Shown here: in pieces, positions 1-8,678 of the stretch
Numbering within the stretch: the stretch's first letter is position 1
How the letters are laid out: each line of letters opens with the position of its first letter
DNA from: Candidatus Binatia bacterium
GTDB taxonomy: Bacteria; Desulfobacterota; Binatia; UBA1149; CAITLU01
Reading direction: 5' to 3'
Length of the DNA: 64,000 nt
Assembly: GCA_036493895.1 (NCBI GenBank)
Contig: DASXOZ010000015.1
Span: 83,446-147,445 of the forward strand
The notes under the pieces: generated by a model
The model's database searches: none
Told to the model about the DNA's origin: nothing
The model's input: only the letters and a program-made list of their open reading frames with translations
Position numbers and translations under genes: made by a program

Positions 1-263
1 AGAGCGCCAGGCCACGGGCCGGCCGCATGTTCTTTGGTCCCGTTGCCGTCATGGTCATTCCCGGCGGGCAGCGTTCCCGCCCAGCTTACGCTGCGGCCCT
101 CAGCCCCTGCATCGCGCCCGGCTGCGGAACCGCGAAGGATTCAACGACCATACTACGATGTCCTTCACAAACACGAGGTTACCGGCCCCCGGGGGGATCA
201 CCCGCCCGCGAGATTCGCGCATTTTCGCGCGACCGGGCGCCGCGTCGGTGGCAGAATGACCCC
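1..263. other. intergenic stretch, nothing recognised
   Basis: No coding region with a family match, RNA gene or repeat is evident between the window edge and the first gene. An open frame runs through it from 27 but gives a proline/arginine-rich translation with no recognisable domain before the TauE-like start, so it is read as non-coding leader. Confidence 0.5.
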
Positions 264-647
264 ATGACGTCACCGCTTGGATTCCTGCTGATCGGAATTC
301 TCGCCGGCATCTCCGCCGGCCTCTTCGGTATCGGCGGCGGAGTTCTGCTGGTGCCGGCGCTCGTCTACTGGGCAGGGTTCTCCCAGCACAAGGCCACGGG
401 CACGAGCCTGGCCGTGCTGCTGCCGCCGATCGGGATCGCGGCGACCATCGAGTACTGGCGCCACGGCAACGTCGACCTGCACGCCGCGCTCGTGCTCGCC
501 GCCGGGATGATCGCGGGAAGCTGGGTCGGTGCCGTCATCGCCAACGCGATGGAAGGGCCGCAGCTGCGGCTCGCGTTCGGATCGTTCATCAGCGGGCTCG
601 GGGTCTACCTGATGATCGGTGCCTGCCGGCGCATGGGCTGGCTGTAA
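264..647 (+). CDS. half-length TauE/SafE-family membrane permease
   Basis: A 127-residue integral membrane protein of the TauE/SafE (sulfite exporter, DUF81) family. These permeases move sulfite, sulfoacetate or related organosulfur anions; the substrate here cannot be told. The glycine-rich segment FGIGGGVLLVP (about residues 20-30) is the family signature, followed by further hydrophobic segments around 70-95 and 103-122. Most family members are about 250 residues and carry two such halves; this protein is only one half and would have to dimerise, although natural half-length members are known. The frame is open from 27, but the translation before the ATG at 264 is not membrane-like, so 264 was chosen. 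Confidence 0.8.
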   Translation: MTSPLGFLLIGILAGISAGLFGIGGGVLLVPALVYWAGFSQHKATGTSLAVLLPPIGIAATIEYWRHGNVDLHAALVLAAGMIAGSWVGAVIANAMEGPQLRLAFGSFISGLGVYLMIGACRRMGWL

Positions 648-706
648 TTCTTACGCCGAGCTGCGCACACGCAATTTCGCGCTGCTCTCGACCGGCCACT
701 GGCGCG

Positions 707-735
707 CTAACGCAATCCTCACAGATCCCTGACAC
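707..735 (+). promoter_or_regulatory. putative PHO-box-like triple direct repeat
   Basis: Three 7-bp half-sites lie in direct repeat with an exact 11-bp period: CTAACGC at 707, CTCACAG at 718 and CTGACAC at 729. The same CTAAC-N6-CTMAC pattern occurs before phoB, the phosphate porin and the exported protein at 25251, which suggests PhoB binding. The last half-site ends 11 nt before the GGAGG ribosome site of the cNMP-binding gene, leaving little room for a normal -10 box, so the mode of action is unclear. Confidence 0.5.
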
Positions 736-758
736 GCTCGCGTGCTGGAGGTGCACGA

Positions 759-1130
759 GTGACGAAGATTCATCTCTTCGATGCCAATGACGACGGTTGC
801 GTGGACTTCGCGCCGGGCGACGTGATCTTCAGCGAGGGAGACGCCGGCGACTTCATGTACGTCGTCGTCTCCGGAGAGGTGGACATCCTGCTCGGCAACC
901 GCGTGATCGATTCCACCGACGCGGGCGGCATCGTCGGAGAGATGGCAGTGATCGACGGAGCCCAGCGCAGCGCGACCGCGCTGGCGCGCACCGCGGTTCG
1001 AGCGATGCCGATCAACCAGCGCCGCTTTCTCTACCTCGTGCAGCAGACGCCGTTCTTTGCCGTGCAGGTGATGCAGATCCTGACCGAAAGGCACCGCCGC
1101 CGGTTGTTCGCAGCAGCGCGGGCAGAATAA
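759..1130 (+). CDS. stand-alone cyclic-nucleotide-binding domain protein
   Basis: A 123-residue protein that is essentially one cNMP-binding domain of the CRP/CAP effector type. Visible hallmarks are FAPGDVIFSEGDAGD (beta strand and turn), YVVVSGEVDILLG, and the phosphate-binding-cassette-like stretch GGIVGEMAVIDGAQRSATA, which carries the conserved G-E and R-S/T-A positions. There is no helix-turn-helix or kinase/channel domain, so it probably works as a sensor or partner subunit. The start is GTG at 759 with GGAGG at 747-751. A PHO-box-like repeat lies directly upstream, which would link it to phosphate starvation; that link is inference. Confidence 0.85.
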   Translation: MTKIHLFDANDDGCVDFAPGDVIFSEGDAGDFMYVVVSGEVDILLGNRVIDSTDAGGIVGEMAVIDGAQRSATALARTAVRAMPINQRRFLYLVQQTPFFAVQVMQILTERHRRRLFAAARAE

Positions 1131-1181
1131 CCCTCTTCGCGGCGCAAACCCCGCAGATTGCGACCGCTGCCCCGCAGCCTG

Positions 1182-2825
1182 CTAGTGCGTCTCGCCGAGG
1201 AAGCCGGCGATGTCGAACGCTTTCTCCGTCGTGCCTTCGGCGTCTCCGTAGTTGTAGTACCAGCCTTTGTCGCCGACCGCGGTGCGTAGCGGAAGCTCGC
1301 AGCGCGTGACGTGATCGATCTGCATGTCGATCATCGAATAACCGGGCAGGTAGAATTCCTCGAAGGTGCGGCCCCCCGCATCTTCCCGGACTTTGCTTCC
1401 GAAACCCCAGGTCTGGTGCAGCGCTTTCCAGAGTTTTCCCCGGTCGTCGTAGATTTCCGAGTACGTGACGAGCCAGCTCTCGCGGTCGAGGTAGATCACT
1501 CGGCGTGCGAACGCGTATTCGGGAAGCAGCGATCGTCCTTCGAGCACGTAGACTTCGCGCGGTTCCCACGGCTCGTCGGCTTCGAAATCGGCCGGCGGAG
1601 CCTGCCAGTTGACCGGCACGTGGTCGGAATGCATCGGCGCGAGCATCGTCTTGTGGCCGACGACGCGCCACTGCATCCACGCGGGATTGCCCGCGTAGCC
1701 GGTATAGCTGTCGAGGTCCATGTCCTGGCCGAAGATGCCTTGCGATCTTTGCGCCGTGCTCAGGCGCCGCACGCGGCGCGTGATCGGATAGTAGATCCAG
1801 CCGTCGTCGAGGCGACCGATGTCGGAGTAGCGGATGAAGTCCCAGCCGCCGCCCTTCAGGTCGAAGGGCTCGATCAGCGGGTACTGCAGCTCGCGGTAGC
1901 GGATGCCGTCCTGGCTCGGCATCGTCGGGACCGGCGCGTGGTACATGCGCCCGAGATAGTAGAGGCGCCTCCAGTGCTCGATCTGGAAGGTGCGCTCGAG
2001 CTCGAAACCGCGGTGCTTGGACAGGGAGCCGATCTCGCAGCCCATCTTGCGCGCGTCCATGTCGTCGACGACCAGGCGCGCCTGCTGGTTGAAAATCATC
2101 TTGATGCCGGCGTCGCGGTCCTTGTCGTCGACGAGAGGAAACGGAAGGCCGGCGACGTAGTTACGCATGTCGCGGCGGTCGGACGTGAGCTCGACCTGGT
2201 CGTGGTACTTCTGCGTGGCCGCCGCACGCGCGTCCTCCATCGGGATCGGCTTGTGGGGACCGACGCGGATCGTGGCGCCGCGCAGCATCGCCCACTGCAC
2301 CGACGGGCCGAACAGGCTCTGGTAGCGCTCGATGTCGGACGCGCGAAGGACGGTTCCCGTCGCCGGCAGATCATCGGCGGGCGTGGCGGCGGGCGCGGCG
2401 GCCGCAAGACGCACGGGCTCCGGCTCGGGCTGCAACGCGCGCGCAGGCGCGGCCGCCACGGCCGCGGGTGCGGCCGGCGGCTCCCGGTGCGGCGCAGGCT
2501 TCGGCGGCTGGATCCTGACGACGGCTTTGCGCACGGCCGGCGCCGTTGCCGACCGTTCCTGCAGGTTTTGCACGGCCGCAGCGGGCCCCGCGAAGGCGGG
2601 CGCGGGCTGCGAAACGACCGGCATCGCGACCGGTGGCTGCTCCGGCTCCGGACTGGCCAGGCCGAGCAGCTTTCTCAAGACCTCGTAGTCTTGCGGATTT
2701 CCGACTGCGGGCTCGTCGGCTGCCGTCGGATGGTGGATCGACTCCTCAGCAGCGACCAGGCACGCAGTGCCTGCAACGAACGCCGCCGCGGCGACGACGG
2801 CCGCGACGCTTCTCCCCTTGTCCAA
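1182..2825 (-). CDS. DUF1329 family outer-membrane-associated protein
   Basis: A 547-residue exported protein. Residues 1-27 form a signal peptide ending near ACLVAAEES. A proline/alanine-rich low-complexity linker covers roughly residues 40-160. The rest is a DUF1329 domain, related to LolA/LolB-like outer membrane lipoprotein-sorting folds, with family-typical stretches such as ATQKYHDQVELTSDRRDMRNY, MIFNQQARLVVDDMDARK and a tryptophan/tyrosine-rich C-terminus (EIYDDRGKLWKALHQTWGF). DUF1329 genes are common in deltaproteobacteria and hydrocarbon degraders, often beside RND/MMPL exporters, but no enzymatic role is established. Here it stands beside a small secreted protein on the same strand. 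The linker is unusually long for the family. Confidence 0.85.
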   Translation of the reverse strand: MDKGRSVAAVVAAAAFVAGTACLVAAEESIHHPTAADEPAVGNPQDYEVLRKLLGLASPEPEQPPVAMPVVSQPAPAFAGPAAAVQNLQERSATAPAVRKAVVRIQPPKPAPHREPPAAPAAVAAAPARALQPEPEPVRLAAAAPAATPADDLPATGTVLRASDIERYQSLFGPSVQWAMLRGATIRVGPHKPIPMEDARAAATQKYHDQVELTSDRRDMRNYVAGLPFPLVDDKDRDAGIKMIFNQQARLVVDDMDARKMGCEIGSLSKHRGFELERTFQIEHWRRLYYLGRMYHAPVPTMPSQDGIRYRELQYPLIEPFDLKGGGWDFIRYSDIGRLDDGWIYYPITRRVRRLSTAQRSQGIFGQDMDLDSYTGYAGNPAWMQWRVVGHKTMLAPMHSDHVPVNWQAPPADFEADEPWEPREVYVLEGRSLLPEYAFARRVIYLDRESWLVTYSEIYDDRGKLWKALHQTWGFGSKVREDAGGRTFEEFYLPGYSMIDMQIDHVTRCELPLRTAVGDKGWYYNYGDAEGTTEKAFDIAGFLGETH

Positions 2826-2899
2826 GAAACCCCCTGGGCGCCGCGCGGGCGCAGGTTGATGCCTCTCGGCCTATGCAACGACCGCGCCAGATTTCGGCG

Positions 2900-3256
2900 T
2901 CAGGTCGACGGGAGCTCCGGCTCGCGGTGTTCGGTCACGACGAGCGTGCCCGAGCCGCAGACGTTCTCGCGGCGGACCACTTTCTCGCCATCCGCGAACA
3001 CCATCATCACGTCGAATACGCAGGCGTCGGCAGTGTTGTGCAGGTTGACCTTCACGTTGCCGCCGACCGCGATGCTCATGCTGCCGAGCTGATCCGCGCC
3101 CCACGCCGGCTGACCGGCCGGGCTCGTATAGAGCTCGCGCATCTCGGAGCGAGTGTGGTTGAGGATCATGAGGACACGATCCCGGCTGTCCGCAGTCGCG
3201 TCGTGCGCAGCCAAGACGGCAGCGCCGACGAAAATCATCGCAAGAAGACCTCTCAT
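2900..3256 (-). CDS. small exported protein of unknown function
   Basis: A 118-residue protein with an N-terminal signal peptide (MRGLLAMIFVGAAVLAAHDATA, cleavage near residue 22). The mature part is polar, with a central stretch VGGNVKVNLHNTADACVFDV and a second cysteine in NVCGSGTLVV, so one disulfide is possible in the periplasm. I do not recognise the family. It lies about 75 bp upstream of the DUF1329 gene on the same strand and could be cotranscribed with it. Coding is supported by the plausible signal peptide and the lack of any competing frame with a family match. Confidence 0.65.
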   Translation of the reverse strand: MRGLLAMIFVGAAVLAAHDATADSRDRVLMILNHTRSEMRELYTSPAGQPAWGADQLGSMSIAVGGNVKVNLHNTADACVFDVMMVFADGEKVVRRENVCGSGTLVVTEHREPELPST

Positions 3257-3401
3257 GGATTTCCCCCAGGGTGCACAGGCTGCCTGGCCTGCGACCGTGC
3301 ACGTTCTGTTCCGCGCGAATCGAAGTAATCGACCAGCGGGGGCGAATCAAGTTTGAAAGCGCACGACGCCCCCTCACTTGAGGGAATTGCCGCGCAGCCT
3401 G

Positions 3402-3842
3402 TCAGGCGCCCGGCATCTTGCCTTCGAGGTAGAGCATCGTCAGCACGCGCTCACGGATGCGCCAGCCGGCGGCCGTGCGAACGAGGCGATCACGGTAGAT
3501 CCCACCGGCGCGCATTGTCTCGAGCCCCTCGCCGGCCGGATAGCCGAGAGGGTTGAACAGGTAGCAAGTGCTCGTCGCCTCGTCGCCGGAGATTTCGACG
3601 GCAACATTGGTGACCAGGTGCTGGACTACGGTGAAGATGCCGAGCGCAACCGTGAGCCACTGCTTGAGCTCGGGGACCGTACCCTTGAAGCCGCCGCCCG
3701 CGGTGTAGTCGCCGATGCCGTCGGGCGTGAAGACGTCGTCGAGCAGGTCGTAGTTCTTCGTGTCCAGCGCCGTGCTGTAACGCACGAGCAGGTCTTCGAT
3801 TTCGAGACGGTCGGCGAGACGGCGAAGGTCGGGTTGCGGCAT
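3402..3842 (-). CDS. SnoaL/NTF2-like fold protein
   Basis: A 146-residue protein with the alpha+beta barrel of the SnoaL-like/NTF2-like superfamily (polyketide cyclases, dehydratases and ring-hydroxylating dioxygenase beta-type folds). The N-terminus LADRLEIEDLLVRYSTALDTKNYDLLDDVFTPDG is diagnostic of SnoaL_4-type members. HLVTN and TCYL in the middle and a C-terminal GWRIRERVLTMLYLEG complete the cone. Substrate cannot be predicted. The ATG at 3842 starts close to the family's usual N-terminus; an ATG at 3878 would add 12 residues. Confidence 0.8.
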   Translation of the reverse strand: MPQPDLRRLADRLEIEDLLVRYSTALDTKNYDLLDDVFTPDGIGDYTAGGGFKGTVPELKQWLTVALGIFTVVQHLVTNVAVEISGDEATSTCYLFNPLGYPAGEGLETMRAGGIYRDRLVRTAAGWRIRERVLTMLYLEGKMPGA

Positions 3843-3942
3843 GACGGAAGCATTGCGCCGCGCCGCAGTCGAGTCCACCGGCGTTCATCGAAGATATCGA
3901 TCGCCGACCGGGCGCACCGGTGGCTCCCCGCCCAGCCTGCAA

Positions 3943-4869
3943 CTAGCTCGCGCGTGAGCCCAGCGCCTGCGCTTCGGCCATCAGCGCTTCGACGCGTGCG
4001 TCCTTCCTCTCCCACAGCTCGCGCACCCACGCCTGCACGCGCTCGCGGTAGACATCGTCGTTGCTGTAGTCGCCGCGGCGAACGTCCTCGGGAATCTCCT
4101 CGACGCGGACTTCGGCGACGATGCGCGCTACGCGGCCGGTCAGGAAATCCCAGAAGTCGACTCCCGGCTTGCTGTACGCGATCGTCACGTCGACGAGCGT
4201 GTCGAGGTCTCCCGAAAATGCGTCGAGCACCGCGGCCATGCCGCCGGCCTTCGGCTTGAGAAGGTGCCGGTACGGCGAGCCGTACTTGTCGCGCTTCTCC
4301 GGAGAAAAACGCGTGCCCTCGACGAAGTTCATGATCGAGACGGGGCCGACGCGGAAGCGGTCGCAGGCGCGCCGCGTCGTCTCGAGATCCTGGCCGCGCA
4401 AGTGAGGGTTCTTCTCGAGGAACGCGGGCGAGTAGCGTTTCATGAACGGCATGTCGAGGGCCCACCACGCGAAGCCGAGCACCGGCAGGTAGATCAGCTC
4501 GGCCTTGATGAAGAAGCGCAGGAAAGGAATGTCGCGGATCAGCAGGCGCTGCAGGATGAGGATGTCGCTCCACGTCTGGTGGTTGCTCGCGACGAGGTAG
4601 CGGCCGTCGCGGCGCAGGCGAGGGTCGTCGAGGCCGCGGAAGTCGAAGCGCGTCGGCAGCGCGAGCGAAATCATCGCGTTGTTGATACGGATCCAGGTCT
4701 CGGCGACGAACACGAGCGGCGTGGTCCACCAGTGGCGCCACTTCTGGTTGGGAACGGCGAACTTGACGACCGCCAGCGCGAAGATCGGAAAGCCGTGGAC
4801 AATGGTGCTTGTCGTGATGCCGGCGAGCAGCAACAGGCCGACGACGGATCGAGGAAGGAGACGGGGCAT
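3943..4869 (-). CDS. lysophospholipid acyltransferase family protein (PlsC-like, YihG type)
   Basis: A 308-residue membrane-associated 1-acyl-glycerol-3-phosphate-type acyltransferase. The catalytic block NHQTWSD supplies the H-x4-D dyad, and EGTRFSPEKR supplies the acyl-acceptor binding motif. An N-terminal hydrophobic helix (VVGLLLLAGITTSTIVHG) anchors it, and the IFALAVVKF segment and the C-terminal tail with the DVRRGDYSND region resemble E. coli YihG-like acyltransferases rather than PlsC itself. It probably acylates lysophosphatidic acid or a related lysolipid at the inner membrane. The ATG at 4869 was preferred to one at 4953 because homologues begin near the hydrophobic helix. Confidence 0.88.
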   Translation of the reverse strand: MPRLLPRSVVGLLLLAGITTSTIVHGFPIFALAVVKFAVPNQKWRHWWTTPLVFVAETWIRINNAMISLALPTRFDFRGLDDPRLRRDGRYLVASNHQTWSDILILQRLLIRDIPFLRFFIKAELIYLPVLGFAWWALDMPFMKRYSPAFLEKNPHLRGQDLETTRRACDRFRVGPVSIMNFVEGTRFSPEKRDKYGSPYRHLLKPKAGGMAAVLDAFSGDLDTLVDVTIAYSKPGVDFWDFLTGRVARIVAEVRVEEIPEDVRRGDYSNDDVYRERVQAWVRELWERKDARVEALMAEAQALGSRAS

Positions 4870-5166
4870 GGGATCCTGGCAAGCTCCGGAAGAGGACGAG
4901 GCGGAGAAATACGTTCCGGCTCGGGCAAAGCAAATCGATCGAGCAGCACGCATCTGCTTCGCGCGCCGCGCCGTGCCCGGTGCCGGCGCACCGCGCCGCG
5001 CGTCGAAGGTCCGATCACAGCGATCGGCGGCGGATCACGGCCGCGTACGCAGTCGCGTAACAGGAGACGAAAAGCGGCCGCCGCAATGAGCGTCGCGACG
5101 AAGATCCGGGTCGAGCCCGGCCGCAACCGCACCTGGCGCAAGCATCGCGAACGTGAGGATCTCGCG

Positions 5167-6108
5167 GTGCACGCCCATGCGTCGCTCCCGCCGTCGCGCA
5201 TCGCCGTCACCGGCGCCAACGGCATGGTCGGCACCGAGCTGGTCGCCTTCCTCGGCATCGGTGGCCATCGCGTGCTGCGCATCCTGCGGCGCCCTTCGGG
5301 GCGCGACGACGAAATCCGCTGGGATCCCGATTCGGGCCTCCTCGATCCGCGCTGTCTCGACGGCGTCGACGCCGTCGTCCACCTGGCAGGCGAGAACATC
5401 GCTGCCGGTCGCTGGTCCGCATCCACCCGCCGGCGCATCCTCGCGAGCAGGACAAAGAGCACCAGCCTTTTGTGCGCCACCGTGGCCGCGCTCGAACGTC
5501 CTCCGGCGGTGCTGATCTGCGCGTCGGCGGTCGGCTACTACGGCGACCGCGGCGACCTCGAGCTCGACGAGAGCGCAGGACCTGGCCGCGGCTTCCTCGC
5601 CGAAGTCTGCCGCCAGTGGGAGGCCGCGACGCAGAGCGCGCGCGCTGCGGGCATTCGCGTCGTCAACGCGCGACTCGGAGTCGTTCTTTCGCCTCACGCC
5701 GGCGCGCTGCCTCGCATGATGCTGCCGTTCCGGTTCGGGCTCGGCGGCCAGCTCGGAAGCGGGCGCCAGTACATGAGCTGGATTTCGCTCGACGACCTGG
5801 TTGCTGCGATTCTTCACTGCATCGCGACGCGAAGCCTCGACGGGCCGGTCAACATGACGTCTCCATTGCCGGTGACCAATGCCGCGCTGACGCGCTCGCT
5901 GGCGATCGTGCTCAGGCGGTGGGCGGTGTTCCCGGTGCCTGCGTTTGCGCTCAGGCTGCTGCTCGGGGAGATGGCAGACGAAATGCTGCTCGCATCGACG
6001 CGGGCCGTTCCGGTCAAGCTGGCGGGGTCGGGGTTCGTGTTCCGGGATCCGGAGCTTCGCGTGGCGCTCACGGACATGCTGGGGCTCGATTTGCGGGATT
6101 TTCAGTAA
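5167..6108 (+). CDS. TIGR01777 family epimerase (YfcH-like, SDR fold)
   Basis: An NAD(P)-binding extended short-chain dehydrogenase of the TIGR01777/YfcH family. The Rossmann motif GANGMVG lies at the N-terminus. VVHLAGENIAAGRW is the family's own signature, SAVGYYGDRGD carries the catalytic Y-G-like region, and the DUF1731-type C-terminus ends in LRVALTDMLGLDLRDFQ, as expected. The physiological substrate of the family is not known. GTG at 5167 is preceded by GAGGA at 5155-5159 and gives 313 residues, close to the usual length of about 300; an in-frame ATG at 5086 would add 27 residues. The 3' end overlaps the convergent DUF523 gene by 7 bp. Confidence 0.85.
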   Translation: MHAHASLPPSRIAVTGANGMVGTELVAFLGIGGHRVLRILRRPSGRDDEIRWDPDSGLLDPRCLDGVDAVVHLAGENIAAGRWSASTRRRILASRTKSTSLLCATVAALERPPAVLICASAVGYYGDRGDLELDESAGPGRGFLAEVCRQWEAATQSARAAGIRVVNARLGVVLSPHAGALPRMMLPFRFGLGGQLGSGRQYMSWISLDDLVAAILHCIATRSLDGPVNMTSPLPVTNAALTRSLAIVLRRWAVFPVPAFALRLLLGEMADEMLLASTRAVPVKLAGSGFVFRDPELRVALTDMLGLDLRDFQ

Positions 6109-6710
6109 CGGCGCTGGCAGCTGCGCTTCCTGGCGCACTCGCGGACACGCCGCGCGAACGCATCGAGCGCCGCTTCGTCCGCCAACCGATCCTCCTCCAC
6201 CACCGGAAGCTCGGGCATCGCGCGCAGCAGCTCTGCCGCGAACAACCCGCTCGCCGCGGAGGCCGTCCCCGCGGCGGACGATACCGGCACCTCCCTCGCC
6301 CCGCACGACGGCGACCCCGTCTTCAGCACGTACCCGCAGATCCCGCTGCGCGCGAGCCCGGCGACCCGCGCGCGCGCGAACTGCTGCATCGCGTCCGTGT
6401 GATCGATCCGCGAACGAACGCCGAGCATGCGAACCACGTCGTCGCCGCCGCGGACGAGCTGCACCGGCTCTCGCGGCACGCCCATCCCCGCTTCGACTTC
6501 CGGACAGACGGGCACGAGCTCGAACTGCGCAGCCAACAGCTGCGCAACGCTGCGATCGAGCTTGTGCCCGCCGTCGTAGCGCACCGGCTGCCCGGCAAGG
6601 CACGACGATACACCGATGCGAATTCGCGACGCGGCGCCGGACGCTGTCGCCGACTCGACCGAAACAGCCGAGTCCGCACGGCCTTCCAGCGACGTGTCGC
6701 GGCTGCCCAC
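6102..6710 (-). CDS. DUF523 family protein
   Basis: A 202-residue protein. The core from about residue 32 is a DUF523 domain: SSCLAGQPVRYDGGHK, VCPEVEAGMGVPREP, VRSRIDHTD and KTGSPSCG. The conserved cysteines in CLAG, CPE and SCG suggest a metal or cofactor site, but the family has no proven activity (E. coli YbgA carries the same domain). About 30 N-terminal residues precede the domain and look disordered, so the true start may be downstream of the GTG at 6710. The stop codon overlaps the end of the convergent TIGR01777 epimerase gene. Confidence 0.8.
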   Translation of the reverse strand: MGSRDTSLEGRADSAVSVESATASGAASRIRIGVSSCLAGQPVRYDGGHKLDRSVAQLLAAQFELVPVCPEVEAGMGVPREPVQLVRGGDDVVRMLGVRSRIDHTDAMQQFARARVAGLARSGICGYVLKTGSPSCGAREVPVSSAAGTASAASGLFAAELLRAMPELPVVEEDRLADEAALDAFARRVRECARKRSCQRRY

Positions 6711-7080
6711 GCTCCGCCCATACCACCTGCCCGCGCGCCACCGAAGCCCGCCTGCGCTGCCGCAACCCGAAGCGTCGCGCGTAGATCCGCGACAGTACGG
6801 ATTTTTCCGGGGAATTTTTTCTGCGCGCGCGCTGCGCGCTGCGTAAGAGAGTGAATCCGTGCCCGGGGCCGCAATTCGCGCGCAGGACGGCTCATTCTCG
6901 GGGGAAAACGCCGGAGATTCTGCCGCCGCACGGTGCGCCCCGCTGCGCGCATGCTAAAGTCGACGCAAGCTGGCGCGTGTTCGTTGCTGCCCTGGCAGCA
7001 ACGAGAGCCCGATAACGACTCGGCGGCGCCGGCAGGACGAATCGCAGGATTCGAGGACGGGGGACGCAAGGAGGACCGCA
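6711..7080. other. intergenic region between divergent DUF523 and DUF1295 genes
   Basis: A 370-bp gap between divergently transcribed genes, with GCGCGC-rich runs around 6820-6845. I see no gene, clear palindrome or known regulatory motif in it apart from the AAGGAGG ribosome site of the downstream GTG start. Confidence 0.5.
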
Positions 7081-7908
7081 GTGACGTTTCTTGCCTGGAG
7101 CCTGGTTGCCGTCCTCGTGTTGTTCTCGATGCTGTGGGTCGTCAGCCTGGTGGTGCGCGACGCCAGCATCGTCGATCGATTCTGGGGCATCGCGTTCATC
7201 GTCATCGCCTCGTACGTCTCGGCCGCAACCGACGGCTTTCCCAAACGCGCCCATCTCGTCCTGCTCCTGACGGCGCTGTGGGGCGTTCGCCTCTCGGTGT
7301 ACATCACCGCGCGCAACCTCGGCGAAGCAGAGGACTACCGCTACCGGGCAATGCGGCGCCAGTGGGGCTCGAGCTTCCCTCTTGCCAGCCTCGGCACGGT
7401 GTTCCTGCTGCAGGGGTTCCTGGCGTGGGTGGTCTCGCTGCCGGTGCAGGTGGCCGTCGCCTCGGTGCATCCGTTGCACCTTACGTACACCGACTATCTC
7501 GGTGCGATCGTGTGGGCAGCCGGCTTCCTGATCGAGAGCGTCGCCGACGTGCAGCTCGCGAGCTTCCGGGGCAATCCCCGCAACCAGGGCCGGGTGATGA
7601 AGACCGGCCTTTGGCGCTACTCGCGGCATCCCAACTACTTCGGCGACGCGCTGCTGTGGTGGGGACTGTGGCTGATCGCGCTGTCGGTCGGCGGTTGGTG
7701 GACGGCGATCGGCCCGGCAGTGATGACGCTGCTGCTGCTTCGCGTCTCCGGCGTCGCGATGCTCGAGCGCAAGCTGCGCCGCAGCCGACCCGGCTACGAC
7801 GACTACGTGCAGAGCACCAGCGCTTTTGTCCCGATGCCGCCACGGCCCTCACGGCAGGGCCGCGACCCGCGCAGCGCGCCGGCGCGCGCGGCAACGCGGC
7901 GCGGCTGA
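7081..7908 (+). CDS. DUF1295 / steroid 5-alpha-reductase-like membrane protein
   Basis: A 275-residue polytopic membrane protein of the DUF1295 family, in the steroid 5-alpha reductase and isoprenylcysteine methyltransferase superfamily. Family hallmarks are DASIVDRFWGIAF near the N-terminus, WGVRLSVYITARN, and the C-terminal NADPH/SAM-binding-like block GLWRYSRHPNYFGDALLWWG, followed by MLERKLRRSRPGYDDYVQSTSAFVP. Members probably reduce or modify lipid-like substrates; the exact reaction is unknown. The start is GTG at 7081 with a strong AAGGAGG a few bases upstream. The last 25 residues are basic and proline-rich, outside the conserved fold. Confidence 0.88.
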   Translation: MTFLAWSLVAVLVLFSMLWVVSLVVRDASIVDRFWGIAFIVIASYVSAATDGFPKRAHLVLLLTALWGVRLSVYITARNLGEAEDYRYRAMRRQWGSSFPLASLGTVFLLQGFLAWVVSLPVQVAVASVHPLHLTYTDYLGAIVWAAGFLIESVADVQLASFRGNPRNQGRVMKTGLWRYSRHPNYFGDALLWWGLWLIALSVGGWWTAIGPAVMTLLLLRVSGVAMLERKLRRSRPGYDDYVQSTSAFVPMPPRPSRQGRDPRSAPARAATRRG

Positions 7909-7957
7909 CGCAGCTGCGCCGGCCATCCGGGCAGATTGCCGCGACGACGCAGGCCGC

Positions 7958-8632
7958 TCAGACGTCGAGTTGCGGCGTCCCGCGATGGCGCACGATGTCG
8001 CCTTCGACCATGTAGATGACGTCCTCGGCGATGTTCGTCGCGTGGTCCGCGATGCGCTCGAGGTAGCGCGACACCGACAGGTAGTGCGTCAGCGTCGCGA
8101 ATTCCGACGGATGGCGCACCACCGCCTCCTCGACGCGCCGGAACGTGTCGCGGTGCATGTCGTCGGCCGCGTCGTCCATTGCGCATACCCTGCGCGCCAG
8201 CACCGGGTCGAGGTTCACCAGCGAATCGAGCGCATCCGACAGCATCGAGCGCACCAGCCGCGCCATCGAACCGACGTCGAGAGGCTTCTCGGTCACTTCG
8301 GCGACGCTGGCGAGGAACACCGCCCTCTCGCCGATGTTGACGGCGAGGTCGCCGATCCGTTCCAGGTCGCTGTTCAGGCGGATGCACGCGACGATGAAGC
8401 GCAGGTCCTGTGCCACGGGCTGGTGCAGAGCGAGCACCTTCATGCACTCTTCCTCGACCTCGACCTCGAGCGCGTCGATGTGCGTGTCGAAATCGATCAC
8501 CTGCTGGCCCAGGTCCGCATCGCGGGCGTTGATCGCGGCGACGCTCTTGGCGACCGCCTCCTCGACGCAGGCTGCCAGCGACAGGATCTGCTTCTTCAGG
8601 TTCCCGATCTCGTGGTCCAGGTGCTTCGGCAT
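7958..8632 (-). CDS. phoU: phosphate transport system regulator PhoU
   Basis: A 224-residue cytoplasmic protein made of two PhoU three-helix bundles. The first has the family motif RFIVACIRLNSDLERIGDLAVNIGERA and the second ATLTHYLSVSRYLERIADHATNIAEDVIYMVEG; the paired E-R-I-x-D-x-A-x-N-I-x-E segments bind metal clusters in known structures. PhoU bridges PstB and PhoR and keeps the Pho regulon off when phosphate is plentiful. It is the last gene of the porin-pstSCAB-phoU operon, 46 bp after pstB. Length and motifs are standard. Confidence 0.97.
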   Translation of the reverse strand: MPKHLDHEIGNLKKQILSLAACVEEAVAKSVAAINARDADLGQQVIDFDTHIDALEVEVEEECMKVLALHQPVAQDLRFIVACIRLNSDLERIGDLAVNIGERAVFLASVAEVTEKPLDVGSMARLVRSMLSDALDSLVNLDPVLARRVCAMDDAADDMHRDTFRRVEEAVVRHPSEFATLTHYLSVSRYLERIADHATNIAEDVIYMVEGDIVRHRGTPQLDV

Positions 8633-8678
8633 CCTCTTCTCCGCCAGTGTTCCAGTTGGCGTGTCGACGGCCTTCGGT

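Noticed and set aside
1311..3092. 593-codon plus-strand frame over the DUF1329 gene
   Set aside because: GC-driven shadow frame antisense to a DUF1329 gene with signal peptide and family motifs.
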